From the NCBI GenBank assembly GCA_023213395.1, contig CM041465.1, positions 17,608,001 to 17,672,000 on the forward strand: 64,000 nt of DNA, read 5' to 3'. Numbering within the stretch: the stretch's first letter is position 1; every line of letters starts with the position of its first letter. Shown piece after piece: positions 1-10,620 of the stretch. A program made the translations under genes and the position numbers. The DNA is from Cycas panzhihuaensis (taxonomy: Eukaryota; Cycadophyta). The notes beneath the pieces were generated by a model. That model was given only the letters and a program-made list of their open reading frames with translations. It ran no database searches and was not told the origin of the DNA.

Positions 1-260
1 ATAACACAAACACTCAAGTAAACCATTCTTCCAAGTCACTAGAGGACTAAATGATCCATAAGGATCCATTGCCTTAATGTGGTAAGAAAACCAGTAAAGA
101 AGATAAAGGCAAGGGGTAGCAAATATAAGACGATGAAGACAAACCTTGAAGCTCTAATTCATTAAAGAAGACTACAACTCTCGTAAACATTCCAGCAAAA
201 AGAAACACCAATCAATCTCATCCACCTCCTAAATGTGGGGATACCAAGAGAACCATAAAC
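1..260 (+). other. Gy-I gag/pol junction region, no clear ORF
   Basis: This precedes the first open frame of Gy-I and probably holds the decayed end of gag, by comparison with the related elements later in the window, where a zinc-knuckle region precedes the protease. Translation shows fragments such as PPPKCGDTKR but no intact zinc knuckle. Low confidence. Confidence 0.35.
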
Positions 261-990
261 ATGGTGGAGACTTCAAAGAGTGTAGGTCCATCTAAATCAT
301 TTGATGATTTGATGGCAAGGAATCCTAACTCTTTACCTCTAGTAATCCCTCATCCTATCAGGTTTAGGTCCATTCCCTCTAGTTTAAAGGATGGATCTTT
401 CTCTTTAGTAGAAGAATTAAAGACCATTCCAGTAGGCATATTAGTTATTAATTTGCTCAAATGTTACCCTAAGCAATGTCAGCTTCTATTTGATGTATTA
501 GCAGTCCCTATAGTAGCTTCTTCACCTACTTCTACTCTTTCTTTTGACCTCACTACCTTGCCTAGTCGTTTCGCTCACACATCGAATGACATTCCTCCAT
601 TTTACATTCAAATCATTAAGGATGATATTAATATCAAGTGGGTTATCATTGAAAAAGGATCATTTGTCAATGTAATCCCTCTTTATCTTGTCAAGTATTT
701 GGAGATCTCTATCTTTGATCTATATGAATGGATCTGCCAAGGGTGTGACAAGAATCAAAAGGTACCCTTGGGTCAAGTTACCCTTCCTCTCACTTTGTAG
801 GATAAGACAGTGGTTACTGACCTTACTATCATTGACTTGGATTTATAATGTAATATCCTTTTGGGTAGACCATGGATCACCCAAATGGCAATAGTTTGTT
901 CGTCCCTCTCTGGTGGACTCAGGTTCATCCATGAGGGAGAACTCAAGATCGTTAAATAGAATCCAAAACCTATTAAGCAATAAATTCCTC
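261..990 (+). pseudogene. Gy-I aspartic protease region (decayed)
   Basis: An open stretch of 179 codons (261-800) followed by a stop and further in-frame homology to about 990. Retropepsin-like hallmarks: VIIEKGSFVNVIPLYLVKYL corresponds to the active-site segment (IVVDNGSSVN in the related element at about 47,570), so the catalytic Asp-Thr/Ser-Gly equivalent is lost here (D to E, N to K). The later NILLGRPWI at about 850-880 matches the conserved ILGRPW flap-end motif. The protease would cut the Gag-Pol polyprotein. It is inactive by sequence. Confidence 0.7.
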
Positions 991-2230
991 TTATTAAGAC
1001 CATTTTAGAACCTAATGAATACTCCAACTCCATGGAGTGTTTCTTTCATTCACTTAGTCTAGGTCAATACCTTACTATTGAAGCCCCTTTAACTGACCCA
1101 AAAGTGAAGGATGTAGATTTAGTTGAAATTATTCCTTTGTTATCAGGTTTCTCATTTACTCATATTTCTTCAGATTTGACTGATTGCCTTTTGGTCCCTT
1201 CTTCTTCTATTTCTAATAAAGAAGTGGCTTCTTGTTCTATTATATCTTATTGGGGTTGACCCCCAAGTAACCTTCTTAACACAGATCCTGTTCACACTTA
1301 TTTTTCATAGGTTTTGTATTTTTCCCCTAAGAGCAAATCAAGTGGTTCCTTCCTTGACCACTTACCTAGCAATTAACTCCCTCAAGTATTATTGTGTATG
1401 ATTCATGTGTTGGTGCTTCCCCATCTTTTTCTCACTCCTCTTTCTTTAAGACATGGTTGAATAGGCATGAGAAGAATATGTTATTATATCAACACCTAGA
1501 CACAGCTTCAAATGATAAAGATAGTAGTTCACTTGATACAGGTCAAGATAGTTTTAGAATCTCCACTATAGTATGGGAAGTTAATTCTATTTCTATTATC
1601 TCTTTACTTTCCTTTCCTCATGTCAATCATTCTATATCTTCACTTGTCTCAATATCTACGTCCCACCTTGATTATGACATAGATAATCAAGAGTTTATTC
1701 AAGATTTTTCTTTAATTAGGGAGTTTATGGATAGGCCAATCCTCTTTTCTCAAGTTTCATCGATCATAGAGTTTGTGCCTACTCCAAACTCTTTAGTTGG
1801 TCCTCTTTTATCTTTTATTTCTAAATCTAAGAACCTTCACCTCATCAACCCATTTTACCTTGATTATTTTGAGAATGATGAAGTGATCATTAAGAATTTA
1901 ATAGGTTCATCTCCTAATTTTCTTTACAAACATCATAAGTTAGGATTTTCTAAAGTTATAGTTGATTATTCTCAACCACAGTAGTCTATCTCTTCGATTA
2001 AGCCTGCCCCTCCCTATTTCAAGGAAGGGAATGCAATGCTTATGGAATAAATCATAAATGTAGACTTAGAAATAGAGTATACTACTAGGATTATCAAGTT
2101 GGGAGCTAGTTATACTCCCGAAGAGATCACCCAATTTAAGGATCTCTTCCATGAGTTCCACTCAATTTTTATGTAGGACTATAAAGACATGTAAGGCCTT
2201 GACTCCCAAATCATTGATCATAACAATATT
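991..2230 (+). pseudogene. Gy-I protease-RT linker with Tat-type motif
   Basis: Contains open stretches at 1,032-1,259 and 1,394-1,984 (196 codons) separated by stops. The C-terminal part aligns with the linker of the two gypsy elements later in the window: a short helix (SSPNFLYKHHKLGFSKVIV), YFKEGNAML, then LGASYTPEEITQFKDLFHEF and DYKDM. This LFxEFxDVFAWxYxDM-like block upstream of RT is a recognisable feature of Tat/Athila gypsy polyproteins. At the Trp of AWDY there is a TAG stop. No enzymatic role is known to me. Confidence 0.65.
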
Positions 2231-3060
2231 GTTATTCCTGGCATAAAACCTAAATGGTAAAAGTAGTTCCCTATCCATCCTTGCCTCTCTCTTTCCATCA
2301 AACAAGAAGTATAAAAGTTATTAGTAGCAAGATTCATTGAGAGTGTTGACTATTCTCAATGGGTCTCTAATATAGTTCTTGTAGCAAAGAAGAATAATAT
2401 GATTTGAATTTACATTGACTTTTATAACATTAATGATACATGTCCCAAAGATAATTTCCCTTTTCTCTTTCTTCATCAAATTTGGGATTAGATGGCTAGC
2501 TTCAACATAATGTCTCTTATGGATGGATTTTTAGGATATAATCAGATTTCTATTACACCTCATGACTGCCATAAGATCACTTTTACCACTCCTTGGGGCA
2601 CCTTCATTTATAAAGTCATGCCATTCAAATTAAAGAACATCAATGTGATGTATTAAAGGGCTATGGTTCACATTTTCCATTATCTAATTGAAAATATTAT
2701 TACCATTTGTCTAGATGATATGCTCGCCCTTTCACACAAAAGATCCAATCATTTGTATGATCTAAGAACTATTTTTGAAAGATGTAAAAAGTATCACTTG
2801 TATTTAAACCCTTCCAAATGTATTTTTACAATTACGTTAGGGAAGATATTGGGAAACATCATTTCTCAAGATGGGATTAGAATCGATCCCAAAAATATTG
2901 AAGCTATCATCTGAATGCCTCCTCCTAAGACTCAAAAATAGATTAAATCTTTTCTAGGTAGGCTTGGTTTTCTAAGATGTTTCATCGCTGACTTTGCCTT
3001 AGATGCTAAGCACGTTACTAATATTTTGAGGAAAGATACTAAATTACAATGGAATCCTCA
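2231..3060 (+). pseudogene. Gy-I reverse transcriptase (decayed)
   Basis: RT domain spread over interrupted frames. Visible blocks in order: SVDYSQWVSNIVLVAKKNN, IDFYNINDTCPKDNFP, SLMDGFLGYNQISI, TPWGTFIYKVMPFKLKN, and the catalytic block ICLDDML at about 2,705-2,730 (usual form YVDD, here LDD). The thumb block GIRIDPKNIEAI ends at 2,914, followed by PPPKTQK and SFLGRLGFLRCFI. Stops occur at Gln/Trp positions. It would have copied the element RNA into cDNA. It is clearly non-functional. Confidence 0.85.
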
Positions 3061-3490
3061 AGTTTGAGAGTCCTTTGATAAGCTAAAGTAAGCCTTGGTT
3101 TCTACTCCAGTTCTTGCTCTACTAAGGTTTGATAAGCCCTTTATTCTATACACTTTAGTTATTGAGGAATCATTAGTAGGTATGCTAGCATAAGAGGATG
3201 ATTTTGATAAAGAGAGGGTTATATACTTTATTAGTAGGACTCTCGTGGTAGCTAAGCTTCATTATCCTTTTCCTAAAAAAGAATGTCTTGCCTTAGTTTT
3301 TTCCATTAAGAAGCTTTGCCACTACTTCCTTGGGAATAGGGTCCACCTCATTATCCAATTAAACCCTATAAGGTATCTACTTACTAAGTCTAACCTTACC
3401 GGTCAATTAGGTAAATGGTCTTTATTACTTCAAGATTTTGATTTGTAGGTGATTAATAGAAAGTCTAAAAAAGGCATGATCATTCCAAAG
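3061..3490 (+). pseudogene. Gy-I RT-associated RNase H (decayed), cut by solo LTR
   Basis: Gypsy-type RNase H following RT: FDKPFILYT, then AxEDDFDKERVIYFISRTL, HYPFPKKECLALVFSIKKLCHYFLG, IIQLNPIRYLL and GKWSLLLQDFDL. The conserved Asp of SDxxPL is Asn here. Translation stops at 3,446, and the frame then continues as VINRKSKKGMIIPK until the solo LTR at 3,491. It would have degraded the RNA strand of the RNA:DNA hybrid. Confidence 0.75.
3486..3490. repeat. Target-site duplication CAAAG, left copy
   Basis: CAAAG lies directly before the solo LTR start (TGTTGAGAAT) and again at 4,137-4,141 directly after its end (ATCTAACA). A perfect 5-bp duplication is the normal product of LTR-retrotransposon integrase. 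Confidence 0.9.
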
Positions 3491-4136
3491 TGTTGAGAAT
3501 ATAAGGTCCCAAACCTTAAACCACCAAAAGATCTGAACTATTTTGTAACTAGTTATAGGAATCGAAACTAAGATTTAACATACAAGCTCTAAAATTTGAG
3601 ATAATACAATAACATCAATATAAAAGCCAAACATCACATATGCACCCAATATAACATGGTAAAACCCTAGTAGTGTGCTAGGGAAACATCTACACAGGAA
3701 AGGTATCGATCTTTATTACTGTAGAATGAAGAAAAAAGTACATCTCAGTAGCAGAGTACTCTCAGGAACAACAACCAACTGCCACCCTCATCATAGTACA
3801 TTATATTACATACAACATAATAAGAAAATCCCTAAATCAAGCTACATGAGAGGGACATCTAAGGCATAAATCTCAATCATAGAATCTAGGGTATTTGTAT
3901 CGAACGACCCTGATTCTCTTTACATTTTAATATGGATTACAGGGCTAATTTTTTAGGTCAAGGGTTATCGCCCCCAAACCCCCTCTTAGTGGGGGATGTT
4001 CCATGCCCCCCACACCCCCCAGCCAAGGGGGGCTCCCACCCCCCTTGGACCCCCCTGAGAAAGATTAGTGGGGGAAACCACGCCATTAACATGCCAAAAT
4101 TTTAGCCTCAAACTATTGTTGTCACAATATCTAACA
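3491..4136 (-). mobile_element. Solo LTR of a copia element (Co-B family)
   Basis: 646 bp beginning TGTTGAGAAT and ending ATCTAACA on +, so TG...CA termini in either reading. It is flanked by CAAAG. It is homologous to the LTR at 21,703-22,298, which carries a copia PBS and PPT and fixes its orientation as minus. Both share the block with CCCTAGTA, AGGGAAACATC and AGGAAAGGTAT, CGATCTTTATTAC. There is no internal region, so it is the product of LTR-LTR recombination. It interrupts Gy-I pol, which resumes at 4,142. A strongly C-rich stretch lies at 3,971-4,057. Confidence 0.92.
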
Positions 4137-4141
4137 CAAAG
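4137..4141. repeat. Target-site duplication CAAAG, right copy
   Basis: Second copy of the duplication created by insertion of the element that left the solo LTR at 3,491-4,136. Confidence 0.9.
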
Positions 4142-4248
4142 ATCATGGTTGATTCCCATCTTCCAAATCATGCTCACCATACCATTGACAATTCCCTCTC
4201 AGACGAACATATCTTCCATATCCAGCACATCCCTTTTGATGATCTATG
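4142..4248 (+). pseudogene. Gy-I pol fragment between the two inserted elements
   Basis: About 107 bp of Gy-I polyprotein between the solo LTR and Co-A. It reads as the RNase H to integrase spacer and ends FDDLC. After Co-A the frame continues as WYGEIRLYL at 11,877, so the codon interrupted at the Co-A junction can be located. The spacer carries no known catalytic site. Confidence 0.7.
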
Positions 4249-4546
4249 TTAAAAGGGTTAATGTCACAAGGTCATTACATTAGTTGATTATTTCTAAAAA
4301 GGGTATTAAGTGAACATTAAATTAGATCACTTAAGTGAAATGCACTTTCATGTGCATTATGTGTAATTTCATTTCACCTAACTCTAATGCTCCCTCTCTC
4401 AATATAAAAGTAAAAGCTCAATGGAGGAGATTCATTCTTACCTCCCCATTTTGTGAGAGCTACTTTCTTTTTCTCAAGTCTCTCTTACTCCCATGTTTGC
4501 CTTTATGTTTAGTGCATAGAGATGAAGGAGAGATCCACTCTTTTCA
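4249..4546 (+). repeat. Co-A 5' LTR
   Basis: 298 bp from TTAAAAGGGTTAATGTC to CTCTTTTCA, repeated at 11,594-11,871. Expected TG at the start is not clear: with the target duplication set as CTATG the LTR starts TT; alternatively it starts at 4,247 with TGTT. The 3' copy lacks about 21 bp present here (around 4,367-4,388), a deletion between short TAAT repeats. The repeat end CA and the following PBS fix the right edge. Confidence 0.85.
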
Positions 4547-4548
4547 TA

Positions 4549-4560
4549 TGGTATTAGAGC
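4549..4560 (+). other. Co-A primer binding site
   Basis: TGGTATTAGAGC, one transition from TGGTATCAGAGC, the complement of the 3' end of initiator methionine tRNA used by most plant copia elements. It lies 2 bases after the LTR. Confidence 0.85.
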
Positions 4561-5558
4561 TTGCTTCTTTCATATTCCTCACTTACACTTGCAATGGAGC
4601 CATCACTTCCTTCTCCCCCATAATCCATATGGTGAAGGAGATTGTGAAAGTGAATTTAGAAATATTTTCAAGTTATTATAATAGAATATTTTGTATTATT
4701 TTCTTTCCATTTCTCTTTTGTAGGTTTGGAAGCATAATATAAGGAGTTGTAAGGCCTAAGGATTCCAATCCTTTGGTGGCCATTTATGCTATTTCATTCT
4801 TCTTTTTCTTTCCCCTCTTTTTATCCATTTAACAAGGGGAAATGCTACCAAAATTTTTTCAGCATTTAGAAGAATGATTATAAGGGGAGGTTTTACCCAT
4901 TTTTTTAAAAGAATTTCAATCTATTAAAAATATCCATCATTGTATTCTCTCACCTTACCCATATTAGGATCTTGGTGATCAAAAAATGATAGAAATTTCA
5001 TATGGTATCATGTGTTAATGAGATATTAGCAAGCTAAAATTTTTGCAGAAATATAATTTAATTATTGAACTTCACAAGTCTACAAAATCTTCTACAGAGC
5101 TCCAATTGATGTGATTCTAATTGTCAAAAATGAGGCTTTGGGTGTACTTTCTAGCGCAAAAATTGTCACCCAATTTGGATGTCGTATAAGGAAGTTATTA
5201 CTATTTTAGTGAACAATAGTTATTTTTAGTATGAATTCTAGAAAAATATAATTTCCTAACTTTGCGGGACTACCAAAAGCTTTCCAAAACTTATCTGGAC
5301 TTGATTCCACTTCCTGAAGATGAATCTCTAAGTCTAGTTTACAGCACCAAAATCAACACTTCATTTCGATATCATGGGAGAAAGTTATTGCTAATTTAGT
5401 AAAGACTACTTTCTTTTGTATTAACAAAAAAAAAAAAAAGTGAAGAAAATTTCTTCCTTCTTTTTAGAAAGCTTAAAAGCCCATTGTAAAAGTAACAAAA
5501 AAATACCTAGATCAGAGAAATATCTAGTGTACTCACTCACTTATTAGCATTGCATTTT

Positions 5559-5640
5559 AGCACTCTAAAATCACTCAAATCAAGCACTCTAAAGACACTT
5601 CAAGCAAGCACTCCAAAAGCACTCCTAGTAAGCATTCTAT
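5559..5640. repeat. 24-bp tandem repeat in Co-A leader
   Basis: Units start at 5,559, 5,583, 5,607 and (partial) 5,631, each beginning AGCACTC or AGCATTC, so the period is exactly 24. A period divisible by 3 does not imply coding here, as no long frame spans it. Confidence 0.85.
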
Positions 5641-6302
5641 TTTTAGTTAAATGTACATTTGATGCAATTTGATAATCTTTTCACTCTTCCTAAAAGGAAT
5701 GCATCATGTATACTATTTTCTACCATCTTGTACCTATTCACACACTCACCAAGGTTGAGATACATTGGTTGGAAGAATTTTATGCCATAAAGGAGGTATG
5801 GGTTTCAAGTTGGGACTGGACTAAATCAGAATATTGGTGAGGTTTGGTTAGCCATAACATCATGCCTCAATCAGGGATAATCTTGATAACCAACTAGGAA
5901 AACTGAAACTTTAATATAAGATTAAAATATACTTGATCTAATATCCATCATAGCCATGGGTATGCATGTACCAATCTTTAGAGGAGGTATATAAATGCTC
6001 ATTGGTAAACTGGGTGAGGATGGGAGTACTTGGGCTCCGTTATGACTTGGATTTCATCACTAAGCACAATTGTAGGTATTGCGGGTGAAGTCCAAATTAA
6101 TTCTACAAGAAGCTTAGGCATCCCTTCAATAACCTCAATTACATGTTAGACACAAGTTATAAGCTATTGGGTTGATTACACATCCTACATTTGAGTTTCA
6201 AGTTGTGTAAACCCAATGATGTCAGCTTCTACATTGGCCTATAATCTTGTATATTAATCACTTACTTATTTGTAAAAAGTGATCCATAGTGTAATCATAA
6301 TT

Positions 6303-6429
6303 ATAGTGCTTCTCATATTCCTATTGCATTAGGTTAATATTTGCTATAAGTGTTAGTGGCCAATTTTTATCATAGTGCTTCTCATATTCTTACTGTGTCA
6401 GGCTAATATTTGTCACAAGTGTTGGTGAC
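6303..6429. repeat. Direct duplication of about 59 bp in Co-A leader
   Basis: Two diverged copies, 6,303-6,361 and 6,371-6,429, both beginning ATAGTGCTTCTCATATTC (period 68) and ending with AAGTGTT and GTG. Differences are mainly transitions. Confidence 0.8.
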
Positions 6430-6591
6430 TTTTCTCTAAGTTGCTCCCTTCATCTTTGAGCAACCATTCTTACTTCTTCTTCCTTCTACTACACTACTTC
6501 ATTACATTTCCTATTTGAAAATAGTGATTGGTCATTTATTACCATCACTTTTATAGTCCCTTATTCATTTCTTCCCTTCTAGAAAGACATC

Positions 6592-7740
6592 ATGTCTTCA
6601 CAGTTCAAGCAAAATGTGAACTACATTCTAAAAAGGAAAGAAAATTAGGATATGTGGTTCACTAGTGTCAGAAATATTGTAAAGTATAAAGGTCTATGGA
6701 GAGATCACTTGTAACCTACACCATCTGTTATAGCCATAGCTACCTCAGCTGCTTCTGGAGGACGTGCTCTAACGGCTCCCACTAAAGCTACAGCTAAACA
6801 CCAATGGAAACTTGATGATGATAAAATCCATGCAAGGATACTGCTTGTTATTGATTATTCCCTACATAATATCATTGATGAAGTTGTACATGATACAGCA
6901 TGGAAAGTTCTTAAAGTTCTTAATAAGAACTTTGACACTAAATGAAACCTATAATTTGTTCACTTAGTGTTGAAGATGAATAAATTGAAAATGTAGAAAG
7001 GACATGCAAGTGAGATAATTAATCTCCTTCATCCAATCAAGCAAGCCATTGATAAAGATTTTAAAACTCAATGCATTACATGGGATTTCTTGATTCAGCC
7101 ATGTCTCGATATCCCAGATTACAAAAATCTATTGGCAAGTCTTCAATCTAGTGGCACTTTGAAGACCCTAAACTTTGAGGATCTTGCTGATAAGTTCATT
7201 GAATTTGATAAGACCTTTGATACCAGCTTTGCCACTTTATCAGATCTAGTTGATGCTTCTTTTGAAGTGGAAGAAGATCTTTATTATACCAAAAATCAAG
7301 GTCAATACTCTAGTAGAGGTGGTAATTACTGTAGAAGAGGAAGAGGTAGATAACAAGGACAACGTCCTCTTAGTCAACAGGCTCCTTAACTCCAACAAAA
7401 ATAGTCTCAAGGCCAAGGCTAAAATAATCAACTTGGACCTAGATCCAATAATCAAAGACAATCTAAATAACCCAATACTTGGACTGGAAATCAAACAATT
7501 GTGTGCTAAAGGTGTAATAGAAAAGGACATTATGCCAAAAATTACAGAACTTCCACCAACAAACTACCAAGTTATCAATAGCGCCATGGTGAACATAATA
7601 TTGATAATACTTCTTTTGAAGATGCTTTTGGTGGAACATAATTTTCTCATACACACCTTTAAAGAATTGGGACCACTTCATCAAATGTTGTTGATAGATC
7701 CACTAAGTATATTGAGGCTCATTGTGGTTATGCTTATTCA
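6592..7740 (+). pseudogene. Co-A gag with zinc knuckle (decayed)
   Basis: Starts ATG at 6,592 (MSSQFKQNVNYILK). The N-terminal half resembles copia Gag (UBN2-type), including the stretch with DDKIHARILLVIDYSLHNII. The open segment at 7,090-7,353 (87 codons) ends in an Arg/Gly-rich tail (SSRGGNYCRRGRGR). Around 7,503-7,547 a zinc knuckle C-x2-C-x4-H-x4-C is visible as RCNRKGHYAKNY, with the last Cys changed to Tyr and a stop at the second residue after the first Cys. Gag would form the particle and bind RNA. Several stops (for example 6,649, 7,354) make it non-functional. Confidence 0.85.
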
Positions 7741-8395
7741 CTTTTGCCTTCATCATTTGGAGTTGTAAATAGTGCCACCTCAAATACTTCATCGTGGATC
7801 ATGGATATTGGGGCAACACAACACATGACTTGTCATCACCAGTTCTTTCAGGATTTTGACTCTAAAGTTTGTGGTGTTATACACATGGCTGACAAATCAT
7901 CTCAGCCAGTCGAAGGACTTAGAACTATTTGCTTGAAACTCCTAAGCCTTCCAGATTTTACACTTGTTGATGTTTTATATATTCCTACTCTGAAGTAGAA
8001 TCTACTCTCTCTGTCCACCTTTGTCTCTTGTGGATTTGATCTAAGTGTAACTACAAACAATCAAACTCTCTATGTCATTCACCCTCCTTCAAATGTTGTG
8101 GTTGTGACTGGAATTCTTGATGGAAAACTTTTTCGCCTAACTGGATCACCATCCACTGAAGCCAACTATGTTGATAATGACTCTGCTTTTACCACAACCC
8201 TGACTCCTCAAAAGTCCTTAGTAGCCCTATGACATAGTCATATGGGCCATATCAAAATTGATCATTTAAGAGAACTACAATCCACTCTTCCTAGTTTGCC
8301 TAGGCTCTTCTCTAAGCCCTTTAAATGTGAAGCATGTATTATTGTCAAATCTCAAAGACAACCCTTTTCTCATAGTTAGTGGAAATCTAGCCAAC
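7741..8395 (+). pseudogene. Co-A protease and GAG-pre-integrase region
   Basis: Protease active site at about 7,795-7,830: SSWIMDIGATQHMT, where copia elements have W(I/L)DSGAT, so the catalytic triad reads D-I-G with Asp kept and Ser replaced. LADVLYIP-like DVLYIPTLK closes the domain at about 7,998 before a stop. The pre-integrase block follows with HSHMGHI (8,235-8,260) and CEACIIVKSQRQPF (8,330-8,362), giving the HHCC zinc-binding residues expected at the integrase N-terminus. Confidence 0.85.
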
Positions 8396-9150
8396 CTTTG
8401 TAGCTTGTACACTTAGATATATGCGGTCCTATGCCCATCCCTTCTCTCAAACAGCAGTGGTACTATATTACTTTCATTGATAATTTTGCCAAGAAAGTAT
8501 GGGTTGCTTTTCTTGCAAAGAAAGATGAAGCTTTTTCTATGTTTTAAGCTTTCAAGACCCGCATGGAAAATGAATCTGGATTCAAGATCAAAATACTTAG
8601 GACTAACAATAGTGGTCAGTACATATCCAATGAGTTTGAATCATACCTACGTCAACATGGAATCAAACATCAGACCTCTATTGCAGGTACACCCCAGCAA
8701 AATGGAGTTACCGAGCGCATGAATAGGACCATCATGAATATGGCTCATACTTTGCTGTCATACTTTGCTGGTATATAAGAATGCCCCTATCTATCTTTGG
8801 GCTGAGGTTATCTGGACTATTGTGTATTGCATCAACACTATTAGTCCCTCCAAGCTCGGCCCCTCTCCACATGAAATATGGTATGGACAAACCCCCTCTA
8901 TCTCCTGATTCAAAATTTTTTGCTCTACTTATTATGCTCATATTTTGGAGGAACATAAAAATAAGCTCCAAGATAGAGCCATCAAAGGCATCTTTGTTAG
9001 ATACCCTATGGACAAAAAGGGATACAAGGTTTTCATTCCTTCACAGTGCAAAATCATCATCACTAGAGATGTTATCTTTGTGGAGACTAAAGAACAATTA
9101 CTCAGACTTGACTCTAAGACACCTTCATATTGATTTAATGATGCTACTAA
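8396..9150 (+). pseudogene. Co-A integrase core (decayed)
   Basis: The rve core starts with LVHLDICGPMPIPS (first catalytic Asp kept, about 8,405-8,440) and continues FIDNFAKKVWVAFLAKKDEAF. The second Asp is lost: LRTNNSGQY has Asn for Asp at about 8,600. The Glu is kept in GVTERMNRTIMNMAHTLL (about 8,706-8,760). After a stop at 8,777 the frame shifts, and fragments such as DRAIKGIFVRYPMDKKGYKVF (8,945-9,070) show the C-terminal part. It would have inserted cDNA into the chromosome. Confidence 0.85.
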
Positions 9151-9684
9151 ATTTGATGTCGAGATTCTAAAATTTAGGGGGGGAGATGCTGAACAGTTGC
9201 TCAAAATCTTGGAATTTGACAATAGAGCCTTGGAGGATACAAGTTGCAACTCCCAACCAATGTGTACACATCTAACACCATCATTTGTGAACATCCAAGT
9301 TGACAAAGGCAAAGCCATAACAGAAGGGTCATCTTTTCCAACATCTGTAGCTGGCCCATCTTCTCCAACATCGTCAACTTCCTCCATGCTAAATATTTCA
9401 CATGATCCTTTTCAAGATCAAAATAAAGACTAAGAGGTTGTGGAAATGAAAACCTCATTTCCAACTCGAGGTTTTCATGAAGCCCACTAGCTACACAAGG
9501 ACATGCAACTAGATGAGATAGGTAATACTAACACTAGAAGTGCCCATAGAGCAAGGATTAATGAATTACTTTTTGTTGAGCTTGAACCAACAGAACTGCA
9601 TCTTGCTCTTAATGAAGAGCCCCTAATGTACCAAGAAGTTATAAAGCATACAACTTGGAGAAATACCATGAACAAAGAGTACTA
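9151..9684 (+). pseudogene. Co-A integrase-RT linker
   Basis: Spacer of copia pol. A run of seven G at 9,177-9,183 inside AGGGGGGGAGATG lies in a translatable stretch (KFRGGDAEQ) and resembles the element's own polypurine tract. Ser/Thr/Pro-rich sequence follows (9,197-9,433), then HRARINELLF and a segment leading into RT. One stop at 9,431 and one at 9,683. No catalytic site. Confidence 0.6.
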
Positions 9685-10620
9685 ATCTCTTATTAAGAAC
9701 GGTATATGGGAGCTTGTTGATCTGCCACTTGGAAGAAAGATAATTCAAAATAAATGGGTATCAAAAAACAAGTATAGATCAGATGGCACCCTAGAAAAAC
9801 ACAAGGCGAGGTTGGTAGCAAAAGGATTCACATAAAGGGAAGGCATCAACTACACTGAAATCTTTTCTCCTACAACCAAGTGGCCTACAATAAGAACTCT
9901 TATAATCTTGGTTGCTCAACTAGGTTGGAAAATCCACCAACTCGATGTTAAGACCACATTTCTCAATGGGGACCTTAAAGAAGAAATTTATATGGCTAAG
10001 CCAGAAGGATACGAGATTGTCGGATAGGAGCATAAGGTTTGTAGGCTCAAAAATTCCTTATACAGCCTAAAGCAAGCCCTTCCTACTTGGTTTACCAAGT
10101 TGTCTAAAAGAATGAGGCAACTTGGATATGAGGTTTATGACTATTAAGATATTGATGTAACATTATTCATCATGTGCCAAAATGATAAAGTCACTTAGCT
10201 CTTAATCTTTGTGGATGACATGCTAATAATAGGGAATAATGAACAGGTAATCAACCAGTTGAAGAAGGACCTTGCTAAAACTTTTGAATTATTTGACCTC
10301 AGGCTGATGAAATATTACTTAGGAATTGAAGTAACTCAAAAGAATGGCAAACTCGTTCTCTCCTAATAAAAATATATCAACGATCTTCTAACAAAGTTTT
10401 AGTTGGAAGGTGCTCGACCAGTGGATACATCTATAGAGCCTAATATTAAACTCTCAGTTGATGGTGATATTAGGGAGGTAGACACAACACTCTATAGGTA
10501 ACTTGTAGGTAGTCTCATCTATACTACCAACACAAGGCCAGATATTGCACACTCTATCGGCATTCTTGTAATATTCATGATAAATATTAAGTAGAATCAT
10601 TGGTAAGCTATAATATGAGT
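9685..10620 (+). pseudogene. Co-A reverse transcriptase (decayed)
   Basis: Copia RVT_2 domain: IWELVDLP, IIQNKWVSKNKY, KARLVAKGFT, GINYTEIFSPTT, the catalytic-site block QLDVKTTFLNGDLKEEIYM (first Asp), and LIFVDDMLIIG at about 10,205-10,235 with both Asp of the VDD motif kept. LMKYYLGIEV, then LVGSLIYTTNTRPDIAHSIG, follow. Stops at 9,835, 10,027, 10,147, 10,198 and others. It copies element RNA to DNA. Confidence 0.9.

Larger units (their letters stand above)
4561..6591 (+). other. Co-A untranslated leader
   Basis: About 2 kb between PBS and gag with no recognisable ORF. The 135-codon open frame that starts in the LTR (4,335-4,742) matches nothing I know. It contains a 24-bp tandem repeat (5,559-5,640) and an approximately 68-bp duplication (6,303-6,429), both listed separately. 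A leader this long is unusual for copia, so part may be an unrecognised insertion. Confidence 0.6.

Noticed and set aside
4335-4742. 135-codon plus-strand ORF spanning Co-A LTR and leader
   Set aside because: It starts inside the LTR, crosses the PBS and matches no protein family I know. The equivalent in the 3' LTR is disrupted by the 21-bp deletion.
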